64,000 nt of DNA. It comes from Dryomyza anilis. Lineage: Eukaryota; Arthropoda; Insecta; Diptera; Dryomyzidae. Below are positions 1 to 11,734 of the stretch, one piece after another. Below the pieces are notes generated by a model, which had not been told where the DNA came from, searched no databases, and saw only the letters and a list, made by a program, of their open reading frames with translations. The first letter of the stretch is position 1; every line of letters starts with the position of its first letter. The position numbers were made by a program, and so were the translations under genes. The DNA is taken from the NCBI GenBank assembly GCA_951804985.1, contig OX638132.1:87610696-87674695 (forward strand). The letters run 5' to 3'.

Positions 1-344
1 CTTCCGAGAAATATGATATCAGTTTTTGTTATACTCATATTTTGTGCACGCTTTAAATAAAAACTTTAATCAGAAATTATGTGATTATATGAAAGTCAAA
101 TTAAAAACTAAAAATTAATATGTTTGATTTAAATTCAAATTAACTTTCAACTTTTTTTTCAAAAATATTTACACCAAAATGTTGAACATTTCAATTAATT
201 GAAATAAAAACAAATTTATCGGGTCCAAGTCCGAAGGAAAACTTTTTTTGCATGGATTTAGAAAATAATTAAAACCAGTTGGGAAGGTTAGATCACATGG
301 AAAATTTTAAAGTAGGTTCTATTATGATAGTTAGGATTATCAAA

Positions 345-696
345 ATTATAGTCGGTCGAAGCCGACTATAAATACCCTACACATATGTGTGGTTACCATT
401 AAAAGTGGTATATAGGTCACCAGGGTATAAGAATCCTCAAAATAACTACAAACTTTCCATCGCTGAAGAATTTCCATTCATTTGATACCCATATTTACAA
501 ATGGGTAGGTGTACCGAATTTCGATTTTTTTTGTTTTGGTAACCACAACTCGTTTCGCAGGACGGACATCGACTCAGGAGGTCATGCTGATCAAGAATAT
601 ATATACTTTTCCATACCAGAGATGCTTCCTTCTGGGTGTTACAAACAGCGTACCAAACTGAATATACCCTTTCACTCTTAGTGTAGGGTATAAAAA
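345..696. mobile_element. DINE-1/Helentron-like element
   Basis: The right half holds a motif series familiar from Drosophila DINE-1 elements: gacggacatcgactcag, then tgatcaagaatatatatact, cttccttctgggtgttac and taccctttcactcttag-tgtagggtat. The left end has a perfect 9-bp stem (TATAGTCGG/CCGACTATA). A short piece recurs at 60500-60560. Recognised from memory of the motif. Confidence 0.6.
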
Positions 697-773
697 AAGC
701 TCCAAATTGCTTCAAAAGATATAAATTTTATATTATTAAATATTACTCTTTCGAATAAACTAAATATTTATAT

Positions 774-1018
774 TGTTACGAAAAGGTGTAATTTGCACCA
801 CTGATAGACGCATTATATAAATGTGACGCAAGACAATTCAGCGTATTAAAGTAATGTGTTCCAAACAGATGGAAGATCATTTAGTGTACTGAGGCAGTTT
901 GCAACAAAGAGATGGATTTATAATACATGAGTTTGAATGAGAAGCAAATAGCATGTAATGTTCTCGAAAAGTGTAGAATCTTCTCGAAAGGTGTCGAACT
1001 GATGTATGCAGTGCAGTG
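774..1018 (+). mobile_element. LTR fragment, same family, 3' part missing
   Basis: Starts TGTTACGAAAAGGTGTAATT and follows the LTR to 'gaactgatgtatgcagt', just before the TATA box, then diverges. Confidence 0.75.
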
Positions 1019-1650
1019 TTCACATTCTGCTTCGAACAGATCAGTACTTTTCATTTAAAATTGACAGATTTTAGTAGATACTAGAGTAGCAAATTTTTCT
1101 GCAATATTGCCTAAAAATGTTAGTACATTTTCATAAAATCTACTACTTTTCAGGTTTTATATATCAGCTTTTAATAACATCAAAAATATACAAGAATTCT
1201 GACCTATGTTTTTGGATCGGCATCGAAAAATAATGAATACGTAAAAACATTTACAGAGTTTTTGCAATTCACTTCGAGTTATTCTCCACTTCTTTGTGCA
1301 AATTCTCATTTTCGTCATTGAGTTACTTATGTAATTAAAACTCAGCATCTACTAAAGATATTTCAAGACTGTATAACTTATTTAATTAACAACGCATTTA
1401 GCTAGAAAAACTTTTTAAATTATAAAAATCTATTCATAAAAACCAGAGTTACAGGTCATTATACAAAAATAAAAAATTCAAATTTGTATGTATTTTTCTT
1501 TTCTTTATAAACCATAAAAATATCTAGTCAGATTAATTTATGCATTTTAACAGTTATTAAAAGTACATTTAATTACCTTTTCAAAACTGTGGGAGTTTTC
1601 AAAATTTAATAAGAAACAACAAAGTTATAATCGATACAAACCACCGATTA

Positions 1651-3078
1651 TCCCATTAATATAATAAATCTGTTTGTTCGTTTATACGTTTGTTCCGCTT
1701 CTCCGTCTAAACGGCTGATCCGATTTTCTTTAAATTTTTACCACAGATGTGGTATGGTCTGGAAGGAATGATAGGCTATATATGGGCGGGATTGGACAAA
1801 GAGGCGTGGCACCTCCCATACAACCTAAACTTTCAAAACGATATAACTCGGCACATTCACCAGCTACGACCATGAAATAAAAAACCCAAATACAAAAAAA
1901 AAATTAAAAGCAAAAAAGCAAAAGCACAAAATAAAACAAAAGCAAAATAAAAAAACAAAAGCAATAACGTTTGTTCCGCTTCTCCGTCCAAACGGCTGAT
2001 CCGATTATCTTGACATTTTTACCACAGATGCGGTATGGGCTGAAAGGAATGATAGGCACCTCCCAATCTAAATTTCAATACTAAAACTCACCACACTAAA
2101 ATTTACCACACAGTAAAACTCACCACACAGTAAAACTCACCACCGTATAATTCACCACACTAAAACTCATCACAATAAAATTCACCACACTAAAACCCAC
2201 CACACTAATACTCATCACACTAAAACTCACCACACTTAAATTTCACGACACTAAAACTGACCACACTTAAGCTCACCACACTAAATTTCACCACACTAAA
2301 ACCCACCATACTATAATTCACCACACTAAAACTCACCACAATAAAATTAACCACACTAAAATTCACCACACTAAAACTATCCACACTAAAACTCGCCACA
2401 CTAAAACTTGCCACACTAAAACTCGCCATACTAAAACTCACCACACTAAAATTCACCACACTAAAACTCACCACAATAAAATTCATCACATTAAAATTCA
2501 TCACACTAAAACTCACCACAATAAAGTTCACCACACTAAAACCCTCCACATTATAATTCACCACACTAAAACTCACCACACTAAAACTCACAACACTACA
2601 ATTTACCACACCAAAACTCACCATACTAAAACTCACCACTCTAAAACTCACCACACCAAAATTCACCACACATAAACTCAGCACACCGAAACTCACCACA
2701 TTAAAACCCACCACACCTAAACTTCTACTGCGAAAAACTCTACGGGGAAGAATTCTACGGGAAAGAGTTCTACTGGGAACCATTCTACCGGGAAGAATTC
2801 TACGGGAAAGCGTTATACGCGGAAGAATTTTACGGGGAAGATTTCCACTGGGTAAAATCTATGGGGAATCTGAGAAAGAATTGTCTATGAGAAAAGCTCT
2901 TTTAGCGGAGAATGACTTTTGGTTTTGTTTACTACATTTATAAAACCAATAAAAAAACGTCCACAGTGAAGCATGAGTCCATGATATAAATAATAAAAAT
3001 GTTTTTTATATTAATTAAATCGCTCCATATCTCTGAATTCACAAAATCTTGGCACGAGTCGTGCACGGGTCCAGCTAG
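1651..3078 (+). mobile_element. Helitron-like non-autonomous element with minisatellite, copy 1
   Basis: Starts TCCCATTAATATAATAAATC after an A and ends CCAGCTAG before a T, as Helitrons do (TC start, CTRR end, A/T target). A short palindrome GCACGA-G-TCGTGC lies about 10 bases before the end. Inside are a duplicated 'cggctgatccgatt' leader (about 1710 and 1995), a 15-bp repeat array and a second short array of 'gggaagaattctacg'. A second copy at 43467 shares this order, which confirms the boundaries. Non-coding. Confidence 0.82.
2085..2720. repeat. 15-bp minisatellite in Helitron copy 1
   Basis: About 40 units of CACCACACTAAAACT-type sequence with single-base variants (attc for actc, aata for cta). 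Because 15 is a multiple of three, an accidental long ORF appears on the minus strand with a Val-Ser-Phe pattern. Confidence 0.92.
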
Positions 3079-3467
3079 TAAATAATAAAATGTTTTAACA
3101 AATTCGATAAAATAAAGTAATTTTTGAAATTTAAATTACTTGGATTTCGGATAAATTTAGGTATGTAAGGGTATCTAGAAGTGTATTAGTAGGTATTTTA
3201 TTAAAAAAATTTCTCCTGAGTTAAAGTGGTCCAAAGTTACAATTAAAAATAATGATGGATGAAAGTCATTTTTCAATTCGAACACACTTTTTTTTGAAGT
3301 GCAATATACTCCAATTAGGTCTCGAATTTGTATTATGCTCCATTTTAGATATTTCTTAACAATTTATTCTACATTTAGGCAAAAACCAAAATTCTGCTAC
3401 ATTTTGCTCATTTCTAGTACCTTTTTACTCATGAGTTTCTACTTTTACACTGCGCGAAAGTGTAAAC
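3079..3467. other. AT-rich DNA, nothing recognised
   Basis: Between the Helitron end and the hAT-like element. Short accidental ORF only. Confidence 0.6.
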
Positions 3468-3624
3468 TAGAGATGGACGCGTGCCATGCTTTTTTCGTGT
3501 CATGCCCGAAAATCTGAGCGTCGAGCGTGCAAATCTCCGTGCGTGCTAGTTATTATCGTGCCAGTGCTTTTCCGTGCCACTAAAATCAGGCACGCGCCCA
3601 TCCAAATTTTTTTTTTGGTTTCTA

Positions 3625-3945
3625 CACAGAAAACATAATCGACGTAAATATAGCAACCGATATAAATAGCATTCATTAGTCAATCCAGCAATAGAATTTA
3701 CTAATTTATTGAAAACATTTTATATTTTTCGTTAAATACGCAACTCCTTATGCTAACGCCAATGCAGCAAATTAATTTGCTAAATTATATTTGCTAAAAC
3801 TGCGCCGACTAAAGTATTTGCTGCGTTGACGTACAAATATTCATATTAGCGAACGCAATTGTTTATATGTTTTCATTAAATTAGTGCTTTTTATTGCCGG
3901 ATTGATTAATGATTTGCTATATTTACGTTTATAATTTTTTCTGTG
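3625..3945. mobile_element. MITE, family Z (TA target, CACAGAAAA... ends), copy 1
   Basis: 321 bp flanked by TA. The inverted ends are CACAGAAAACATAATCGACG at left and a matching TTTTTTCTGTG end at right, with internal 'tagcaacc' and 'attagc' words. Non-coding. Related copies are at 34818, 58801 and 62179. Confidence 0.75.
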
Positions 3946-4182
3946 TACTCCAATTGAAAAACCCTTTACTTCCGGCATCAGAAAATAAAAATTTCGTGGT
4001 ATTTTAACCAGGGCCAAACACACTTTCGAATATTGTTGTCGGTTCCACACATTTTTGAATAACAATTCTGATTCCGGTTCCGAAAATTGAAACGGTTTCA
4101 ATTCCGGTTCTTTGCGGTCCCCGACAGGTTCCGATTCAGAGAATAAAACAATACCAAAATTATTTTTTAATTATTTATTATA

Positions 4183-5469
4183 AAGCGTTTTTCAATAAGA
4201 GCGCTACAAAAGTTTTTTAAATAAAACAAAAGCAGTTTTGGATATCAATGAAATTCTTTGTTCCTGTAAAAGTACCTTCGATGCCATTATGTATGGAACT
4301 CGATTTCTTTTGTATGGCCACCACGGGCACGCTTGCAGAAGTCCAGACGCTGAACCCAATTTTCGACGGTTTTCAAGCATTAATCGGCCGATACTGCTGC
4401 AATTTCACGTTCGATATTCGTACGAAGTTCATCAATCGTCGCTGGCTTGTTGGCATAGACCATAGACTTGACGTAGCCCCACAGGAAATAGTCTAACGGC
4501 TTTAAATCGCACGACCGAGGAGGCCAATCGACTGGAGCATTTCGTGAGATAACACGTTCTTCAAACTTGGTTTCCAATAAATTGATTGTGGCATTCGCTG
4601 TGTGGCTTGTGGCGCCGTCCTGTTGGAACCACATGTCCTCCAAGTCCATATCATCCAATTGGGGCCAAAAATATTCGGTTATCATTGAATGATAGCGATT
4701 CCCATTCACAGTAACGTGCCGGTCTTGATCATCACGGAAGAAGTACGGCCCATAAACCGCACTCAATCGTAATTTTTTCGGGATGAAATGATGACTCATG
4801 AAGTACGTGTGGATTGCTGTCTGACCAATAACGCATATTTTGTTTATTGACGAAGCCATACAGCCAGAAATGAGCCTCATCGCTGAAGATGATTTGTGTC
4901 GATGATAATCCGAATCATTTTCAAGTTGTTGCTTAGCCCAATTCACGAACATACGACGCTTCTGGTGGTCAAGCGGCTTCAGTTCTTGCGTCAATTTGAT
5001 TTTGTAAGGATGTAGGCCAAGATCTTTTCGCAAAATTCGCTACAAGGACGTCACAGAGATGCCCAACGCTTGAGAACGACGTGTGAGAGACACATTTGGG
5101 CTTTCTTCAACTGAAGCCTCAGCGGTAGCAATATTCTCGACACTACGGGCACTTCTTTGTCTCACTGGCACGGGAATATTTTGTACTGTGCCTGTGGATT
5201 GAAATTTTTCCACTAGACGCTCAATTGTTGATCTGCTAGGACGATTATGACGACCATAAATTGGACGTAGCGCTCTTAACGTTGAGGCCACTGACTCTGA
5301 ATTTCGGTAGTAAATTTTAATAATTTCGACTCGTTGTTGGCTCGTATATCTTTCCATTATGAAATGGCAAACCTTACTGAAGAGTAATGTCGAAAGAGCG
5401 GCAAGAAATATGGTGTCGTTTGCTGTCCCTGTCGCTCTACTTTTGTAGCGTCCCTGTTGAAAAACCCTT
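4183..5469 (-). mobile_element. DD41D mariner ('rosa'-type) DNA transposon, broken
   Basis: A 1287-bp element flanked by TA on both sides (4181-4182 and 5470-5471). The ends are inverted repeats: left AAGCGTTTTTCAATAAGAG, right complement AAGGGTTTTTCAACAGGGA, both followed by CGCTACAAAAGT-like sequence. It carries a damaged mariner transposase. The second and third catalytic Asp codons are 42 codons apart, giving the DD41D spacing of the rosa group. The element is inserted inside a hAT-like repeat (3468-6058). It is the likely parent type of seven foldback miniatures elsewhere in the window. Confidence 0.9.
4287..5357 (-). pseudogene. Mariner DD41D transposase pseudogene
   Basis: The start MERYTSQQRVEIIKIYYRNS opens an N-terminal helix-turn-helix region (including RPSRSTIERLVEKFQST). 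A TAG at 5040-5042 interrupts the frame between GISVTSL and RILRKDLG; Trp is the likely original. Within about 4745-4895 the frame is shifted and later restored: the other frame reads SDEAHFWLYGF, with the first catalytic Asp at 4879-4881, so the visible long frame lacks it. The second Asp is in QQDGATSHTA (4617-4619) and the third in CDLKPLDYFLWG (4491-4493). A TAA at 4378-4380 precedes the conserved-looking C-terminus (CLKTVENWVQRLDFCKRARG and on), ending at TAA 4287-4289. Two nonsense codons plus a shifted block make it non-functional. Confidence 0.9.
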
Positions 5470-6058
5470 TAAGAGACAATAAAGAACTCGTATCGGAACC
5501 GGTCTGAAAAATGTTTAGAACGAGAATCGGGATTCATATAATTTTTTTTTGGTTGGAAACGGAATCGGAAACCCGAACGGTTATTTTTTTAAATCTTGGT
5601 ACGAAAACCGGCACCGATATTAAAAGGGTTTTAGTCCCACTCGGTGACGTCAAAGAACCGAAATTGTAACCGGAACAGTTTCGATTTTTGTAACCGTAAC
5701 CGAAATCGGAACTGTCATTAAAAACATGTGAGGAATCGGAACCAATACAATTTGTTGGTTGAATCCGGAATCGGAACCGCTATTTTAAAAATCTTGGAAC
5801 GAGAACCGGAAGCAATATTCTTAGGGATTTTAGTCCATGTTTATAATATTATTTTTCACGATTCGCCTAGTTTTTAGATGATTTTGTGCTTTTTACGTAT
5901 TTAGTCGGGCTTCTTCGTGTCTTTCTATACCCCGTGTTATAACGTGCTTCTCGTGAGTGCCTTTAAATTTAGTCGTCGGGCTCGGGCTCGGGCTCGTGCT
6001 CGTACGTGTCTCCTATCGGCGTGTCCGTGCTATCAAAATCGGCACGCACCCATCTCTA

Positions 6059-7385
6059 GTATTATCACTGATGCAATGTATATGGTTGCCGCATCTGAGG
6101 CACATACTTTAAAATTTCCATCATAAATCAAATTTATAAATTTTTAATTGTTTTTTTTTTGTATTCTACAAATGATAAACACTTTAATTTTTTTAATAAA
6201 AACTTTTTATTTATTTCTTTAATCTTTTACATCTCTTGTATTAGCATATATTAATTATAAAAATTCGTTTTTCGCTGTAAATTTGCATGAAACATTTAAA
6301 TCTCTTTTCTATAATATAAATATGAGCTATATGTGTTGGCAGCACAATTGGGTCAACATTCGAATTGTTTTTTATGGTTTTGCTTAAATACAACTGACAA
6401 ATAACTAAATGTCAACTACATGCAATACATAAATATTTAATATTTAATGTATATTAATTATTTGCAATTATTAAATTTTCATAATTATCGTCATAACTAC
6501 AGGTAACACATTGGCAATGGGTAAACGTGACATGTTTCGTATTTATGTTTTGCATATTAATGGAATTAAAACATTTTTTATGCGTAATTCCTAAACTCAT
6601 AATGTGCATTGATAATAATTTTAATTTGAATAGATAAATAATTCATCGATTACACTTTGGCAAATAATTCATTGGTTTAAACTGCTTTGGTTTTCAAACG
6701 ATTACTGTTATTTGAAAATTGGATTGCTTTGAAAATTAAAAATTAATATTTTGTATATATGTTGTATATATATATAAATAACTATATTTTATTTGGTAAA
6801 TATATATGTAAATATTATATTGCTTACGTATACTGAAATATGTAAATATATTTTTCCAAAATCCATAAATATTTTTTTAATTTACTTAATTTATATAATT
6901 TATGCAATAAATTTAATATAAAACAATAAAGACTTAATTTGTTTAATACGCATTATTAATTTATTTTATATAGAACAAAATATTCAATTATTTTGGATTT
7001 ACAAATAACTTTGTTGAATGATTACTCTAATTCAATTTGCGTTTTGTTACAATTTCATTGAATGGTTTTGCCTTTGTTTCATTATCTATATTTTTCAAAT
7101 TTTCATTTTCTATTTTCTCTTTTCTATAATAACAACAATAATTTTTTGAAATATTTTTGCTCAACTACTTCATGGTTTTATTTTATTCTGTTTTTAACTT
7201 TATTAGTGAATTCAATTGATTCATTGCAACATGAAATATACACAGCTAACAAATGACCAGTTATTAAATACTTCATGTTCAGACAGCAAATATAAATATT
7301 AATATAACAAACAGTTTTGTTGTATGAAACAACTATTTCTATTAAATTTTGCTTAGTTTTTTAAAATATTCATCAATTTAATGTA
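6059..7385. other. AT-rich DNA, nothing recognised
   Basis: Long runs of A and T with no conserved ORF, tRNA or clear repeat boundaries. Confidence 0.6.
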
Positions 7386-7971
7386 AAGGGTTTTTCAAGT
7401 AGCCGCGGTAGCTCAGTGGTTAGTGCGTTGGACTGCGAGCCGAAAGGTCCCCGGTTCAAGCCTGGACTGGGGCTAACAACATCTTTTCATAGAAACATTT
7501 TTCTATACCGCGCTACCTCTCGGCAGTAAATGGTCCCACCACTTTGAGTACAAATATAACACGCACAGCTCAAAATGGTGAGAGAGCTCGGCCTAAGTTC
7601 TTATAGAACTGTAGTGCCAAACTATTATTATTATATTTTTCAATAAGAGTGCTACAAAAGTTTTTTTCAAGGGTTTTTCAACAGGGACGCTACAAAAGTA
7701 AAGCGACAGGGACAGCAAACGATGCTATATATCTAGCCGCTCTTTTGATATTTCTCTTTAGTAATGTTTGCCATTTCATGATGGAAAGACACATGAGCCA
7801 ACAACGAGTCGAAATTATTAAAATTTAGTACCGAAATTCGAATTCGTTTATCTTTCCATCATGAAATGGCAAATCTTTCTGAAGAGAAATGTCAAAAGAG
7901 CGGCAAGAAATATGGCATTGTTTGCTGTCCCTGTCGCTCTACTTTTGTAGCGTCCCTGTTGAAAAACCCTT
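7386..7971. mobile_element. Mariner-derived foldback MITE M1, with a SINE inside
   Basis: Flanked by TA at both ends. The left end is split by a SINE (7399-7635), with TTTTTCAA repeated on both sides of the SINE. The rest has two mirrored arms carrying the mariner 5' end (CAACAGGGACGCTACAAAAG), each running to the transposase start region. Here the first-arm codons are damaged: ATTTAGTACC replaces ATTTACTACC, giving a TAG. Confidence 0.85.
7399..7635 (+). mobile_element. tRNA-derived SINE S1
   Basis: The tRNA-like head is 7402-7473: acceptor GCCGCGG pairs 6 of 7 with CTGGGGC; A box TAGCTCAGTGG; B box GGTTCAAGCC. A unique body follows, then a tail ending in ATT repeats. About 75 bases of body present in other copies are deleted here. 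The 8-bp duplication TTTTTCAA flanks it. Confidence 0.9.
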
Positions 7972-9639
7972 TACATAGACATTAAATTGATGAACATTTT
8001 ATAAAATTGATGAACAAATTCATTAATATTATGAATACTTATTATTAATATGAGTAAAATTATTAATATATTAAATTTGGCATATTCCACGTCGTTTTCA
8101 CGTCTGAATTAATTGCGATCGTATTTGATTTTTGCTATTCGCGAATTCGATTTTTCTGTACAGAAAATAAATGTATTACAATCGAAATAATTCGCATGAG
8201 TTCAATGCTGGAAAACAGATTCAATTTGATTTTGGTAAATATTTGCATTTCAATTGAAAGTGAATTTAATTTTTTCGATAATTAAAATAACGATTTTTGG
8301 CAAATAAATGTTGCATTTAATAATTTTACAAATAACTTTTTATTTTTCTTTTAGTTGTAAATTTCTTTCGTAAATATAATAAAATAATTTTGACTATTAT
8401 AAACAGTTTATTGTAATGATTACTTTTTTCTATTAACTAGTTTTTTTCTTGGAGTTTTTGTAACAAAACATTAGACATTTAATTTGATTATTTTAATTTG
8501 ATAGATAAATATTATATTGTTTTATTCATTTTAACAAATTCAATCATTCAATTGAAGTTTTTTAAAAATTTGTTTATTTCTTATAAATTCGTATTTGTTC
8601 TACTCAAAATAATCGCTTCGGATTAAATTAAACGGTATATACACAAATGATAGTATCTATAGACTCAAATAATCTTTTTCGATAATCTTTAATGATGGGA
8701 AATTGGTAGGTTTTTCGATGATGACATACTTTGAAAAGTATAATGAAATTATTAAACATTTATGTCTTTATTTTAAAAAAATGTAGTTCTACTACATTTT
8801 GTTTGTTTTTAAAACATTTGTATTTATTTCATTTAATTTTGCTACACAATGTATTAGACATGAGTATACTCTAAACATTTTAAAACATTTGTATTTATTT
8901 GATTTAATTTTACTACACAATGTATTAGAAATTATATATATTGCTGCAACGACGATTAATTCAAACAAACAACACGACTTCAAAAGTGAGAAGGCAAGCA
9001 AATCGAAGCATCAGACCAAAACAGTTGATGGGAGATGACAAGTAATGCCATTTCATGGATCTCCCACTAATTCTGAGTAGTTCTGAAAACAAAAACGTGA
9101 AAATAAAAGTTGACAATTTTGTAGTTTACAGAAAGGAAATATTTTTATGATGCGTTTTATTGGCAGGCATATTATTCATATGTGCTACAATAGAAATCGT
9201 CTGAACTGATGATGAGTGGTGATGCTTCCATCTTCATCAATAGGAAAATTTATTTATTTTACACATTTATAAGTAGATATAAAAAATCTTTTTTGACAGA
9301 ATAAACCTTTTTTACTTTTAAAGAAATCCAGAATGTAGTAAAAACAAATGGAAATGTAGTAATATTTTGTGCATTTTAATAAAGTTCATTAAAATCAGAA
9401 TGTAGTAAAAATAAATGCAGATGTACTAATATTTTACATTAACTTTAACTTAAATAAAACTGAATATATAAAAAAAAATGGAAATGTAGTAATTTATCTG
9501 CATACTTTAGGATGTATAAATAAAGACAAAATGTCTTAATTTTATACAAATGTTTTAAATTTTTCTTTTTTAGAAATGTAGTAAATTTATGTAGTTATTT
9601 TCCATACAAAAACCACTTTTTCAGTGTAGTTAAAAGAAA
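7972..9639. other. AT-rich DNA with simple internal repeats
   Basis: Apart from the 75-bp duplication at 8800, the word 'aatgtagtaaaaa' recurs at about 9330-9600. No gene seen. Confidence 0.55.
8800..8935 (+). repeat. Short tandem duplication, about 75 bp
   Basis: 'aaaacatttgtatttattt' and 'gctacacaatgtattaga' appear twice, near 8811 and 8882, opening accidental ORFs on both strands. Confidence 0.8.
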
Positions 9640-9965
9640 AATATTTGCTATTGGACTAAAATCAAATACATATCGCTCGTTTACTACAAGAGTGTCATAA
9701 CTCAAAAAAATCGATTTTGTAGAAAACGCGTTTAAAGTTTTCAATTGAATTTCACTTTCCATATGATATGTATGGGGCATATGAAATTAGGTAAGGGCAT
9801 ATTCTCTTCTCACGCGGTGATTATACAGGATATGAATACGAATAAACACAAGATAAATCATGATATAACGCATATTTCTGTATCATTAACTCCAAAATCG
9901 TGTTTTTTTTTGAGTTATGATACTCCTGTAGTAAATAAGCGATATGTAAATAAATTTTTGTTTAT
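9640..9965. repeat. Foldback repeat, about 60-bp arms
   Basis: The arm near 9663-9722 (acatatcgctcgtttactac, gtgtcataactcaaaaaaat) is the inverse of the arm near 9893-9952 (tttttgagttatgatactcc, gtaaataagcgatatgt). Confidence 0.6.
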
Positions 9966-11212
9966 TTTTAAAACCAATTTTTTTTGTGTACCTTTCTAGA
10001 ATGATGTTATAGGTTTTGAGTTTACATCGAAATTTTTTTCTATTTTTTATAAATAAATTTAAAATGTTCAGAAGGGTTAGTATTTGGACCACCATTTTAA
10101 AGAACACACAATTTTCAAAATATTTTATTTTCCTTTCAAAATTTTTCATTATTTTTTTTGAATTCAAAAATTTTCGTCAATTGGATTGCAGTATAATTTG
10201 GAATATACAAATTTTTGTAATGACTTAACAAGAATTTTACTAAAGTTTAAAAAATAAGTCACAATTCTCAAAAGAGTCTCATATCAGTTTTATAAAATGT
10301 TTATTGCTGTTGTAATACTTCTTTTTTTTACTATTTATAATATACAATTTATTTATTAATCTCTATAATGTTTTGAATAAAACAATTTGAACTGATTTAA
10401 ATTTTATTTTATTTTTAACTGCACACCCAACGATATTTTAAAATTGAGTATGACAAAAACAAAGTATAATTTGTATTGTTTTGGTAAATATAGCCTTTGT
10501 TTATGTTAATTATAAATTTATTTTATTCATATTTTATTTTTTGCTTAATACATTTAATTCCCGCAATTTTCCATTTCAATAAGTGAATAATTCATTGCCA
10601 AAATGCGTGTTTCTGTGAATATTATACCATTTTTTTTTTCACTTGTGGTTGGTGTCGCATAATTGCTTAAGTGAACACTCTGACACATGCATATTTAAGT
10701 GCAGTACACTGAGAGAAATTTATTTAAATACAGGTAGGTAAAACGGAGGACTGGGAGGACAGGATGTATGTCTTTATTTTATAAATGCATTTTTTTATAA
10801 AGTATGACTTTATAATCAATTAGTAGCCGGACACGTATCAAAAAACCCGTTTTTCCCATTTGCAATTGTAAAGTATATCGATAATTTCTAGCTACAACAT
10901 TTTTCGATATTAATTGTATATAACAGATATTGTTTCATATTGTATGGATTCTTTTAATTTCACGAAAAATTATTCGATGCAATTTTTCCTATATATTTTG
11001 AAAAATAGTCCGAAGAAGCTATTGTAACAAATAGTGAAAATATTAAAAATAAGATTTCTGCTTTTTACAAAAATGATATGGTTTTTTAAGCGCAATATAT
11101 TCAAATGTAATTGGTCCAAGTTAACAAAATAAATATCGCAATCCATATTAAAAAATTGTCTAAATCTATAATAAATTTTCATTAGTTTTTAAAAGTAGAT
11201 ATTCTTACGCAA
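9966..11212. other. AT-rich DNA, nothing recognised
   Basis: Accidental short ORFs on both strands only. Confidence 0.55.
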
Positions 11213-11734
11213 AGAGGTAATTTGCCCCACTGTGCAAGCAATCAACAATAATAAATGAGACGCAAGACAATTCAGCGCACTAAGCAATGTGTTAGAAAGA
11301 GAGGGAAGATCATTCAGCGTACTGAGCAATGTGCGAGAAAGAGAGGGAAGATCTTCACATTAAAACACATGAGTGCGAATGAGATGCCAATAGCATGCGT
11401 CATTCACGAAACGAGTAGAAGGTTCTCGAAACAAGTCGAAGCTTGTCGAAACGTGTCGAACTGATGCATGCAGTATATAAGGCCGCGCATCTGAGGCACT
11501 GTACTTCAGTAGTGATTGTAAAGTGGTTGAGTGCAGCTCGTGTGATAAATGTCAAGTTAAATTCTGGACGTGCAGCAGTTGTTAGAATTTGTTATTAGTA
11601 AAGTTGTTTATTAAAGTGAATTAATAAAGTTAATTGTTATTATTTAAACCCAACATAAGAATGTTTTTATTTTGTACACAATCCAGAGATACGAACTAGT
11701 AGAACAGTTTTCCGTAGACTGAATTTTCGTAACA
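11213..11734 (+). mobile_element. Solo LTR, same family (522 bp)
   Basis: Matches the LTR at 39784 along its length, with TATA box 'gcagtatataagg' (about 11470), AATAAAG and end CGTAACA. First base pair worn (TCTTACG for TGTTACG). Flanked by ATAT. It is longer because a 'cattcagcg...gagagggaagatc' segment is duplicated. Confidence 0.83.

Larger units (their letters stand above)
3468..6058. mobile_element. hAT-like non-autonomous element carrying two nested insertions
   Basis: The ends are inverted: TAGAGATGGACGCGTGCC at left and GGCACGCACCCATCTCTA at right. Flanking octamers GTGTAAAC and GTATTATC match at 5 of 8 positions, consistent with a worn 8-bp hAT duplication. The inside is made of repeated 'ttccggttccgat'-type words and no coding region. 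Two later insertions sit in it: a TA-flanked MITE (3625-3945) and the mariner (4183-5469). A second copy starts at 57604 with TAGAGATGGGCGC. Confidence 0.65.

Noticed and set aside
2085..2720. CRISPR array
   Set aside because: Units are contiguous with no unique spacers, and this is eukaryotic DNA.
2220..2783. 187-codon minus-strand ORF with Val-Ser-Phe repeats
   Set aside because: It is the translation of the 15-bp minisatellite plus the adjoining repeat in a Helitron; the period is a multiple of three, so the frame stays open by chance.
4238..4496. Two plus-strand ORFs at the mariner 3' end
   Set aside because: They are antisense to the transposase C-terminal region, whose true frame is recognisable.
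7402..7473. A functional tRNA gene
   Set aside because: The cloverleaf has mismatches in the anticodon stem and acceptor, there is no T-run terminator, and the same sequence heads every SINE copy.
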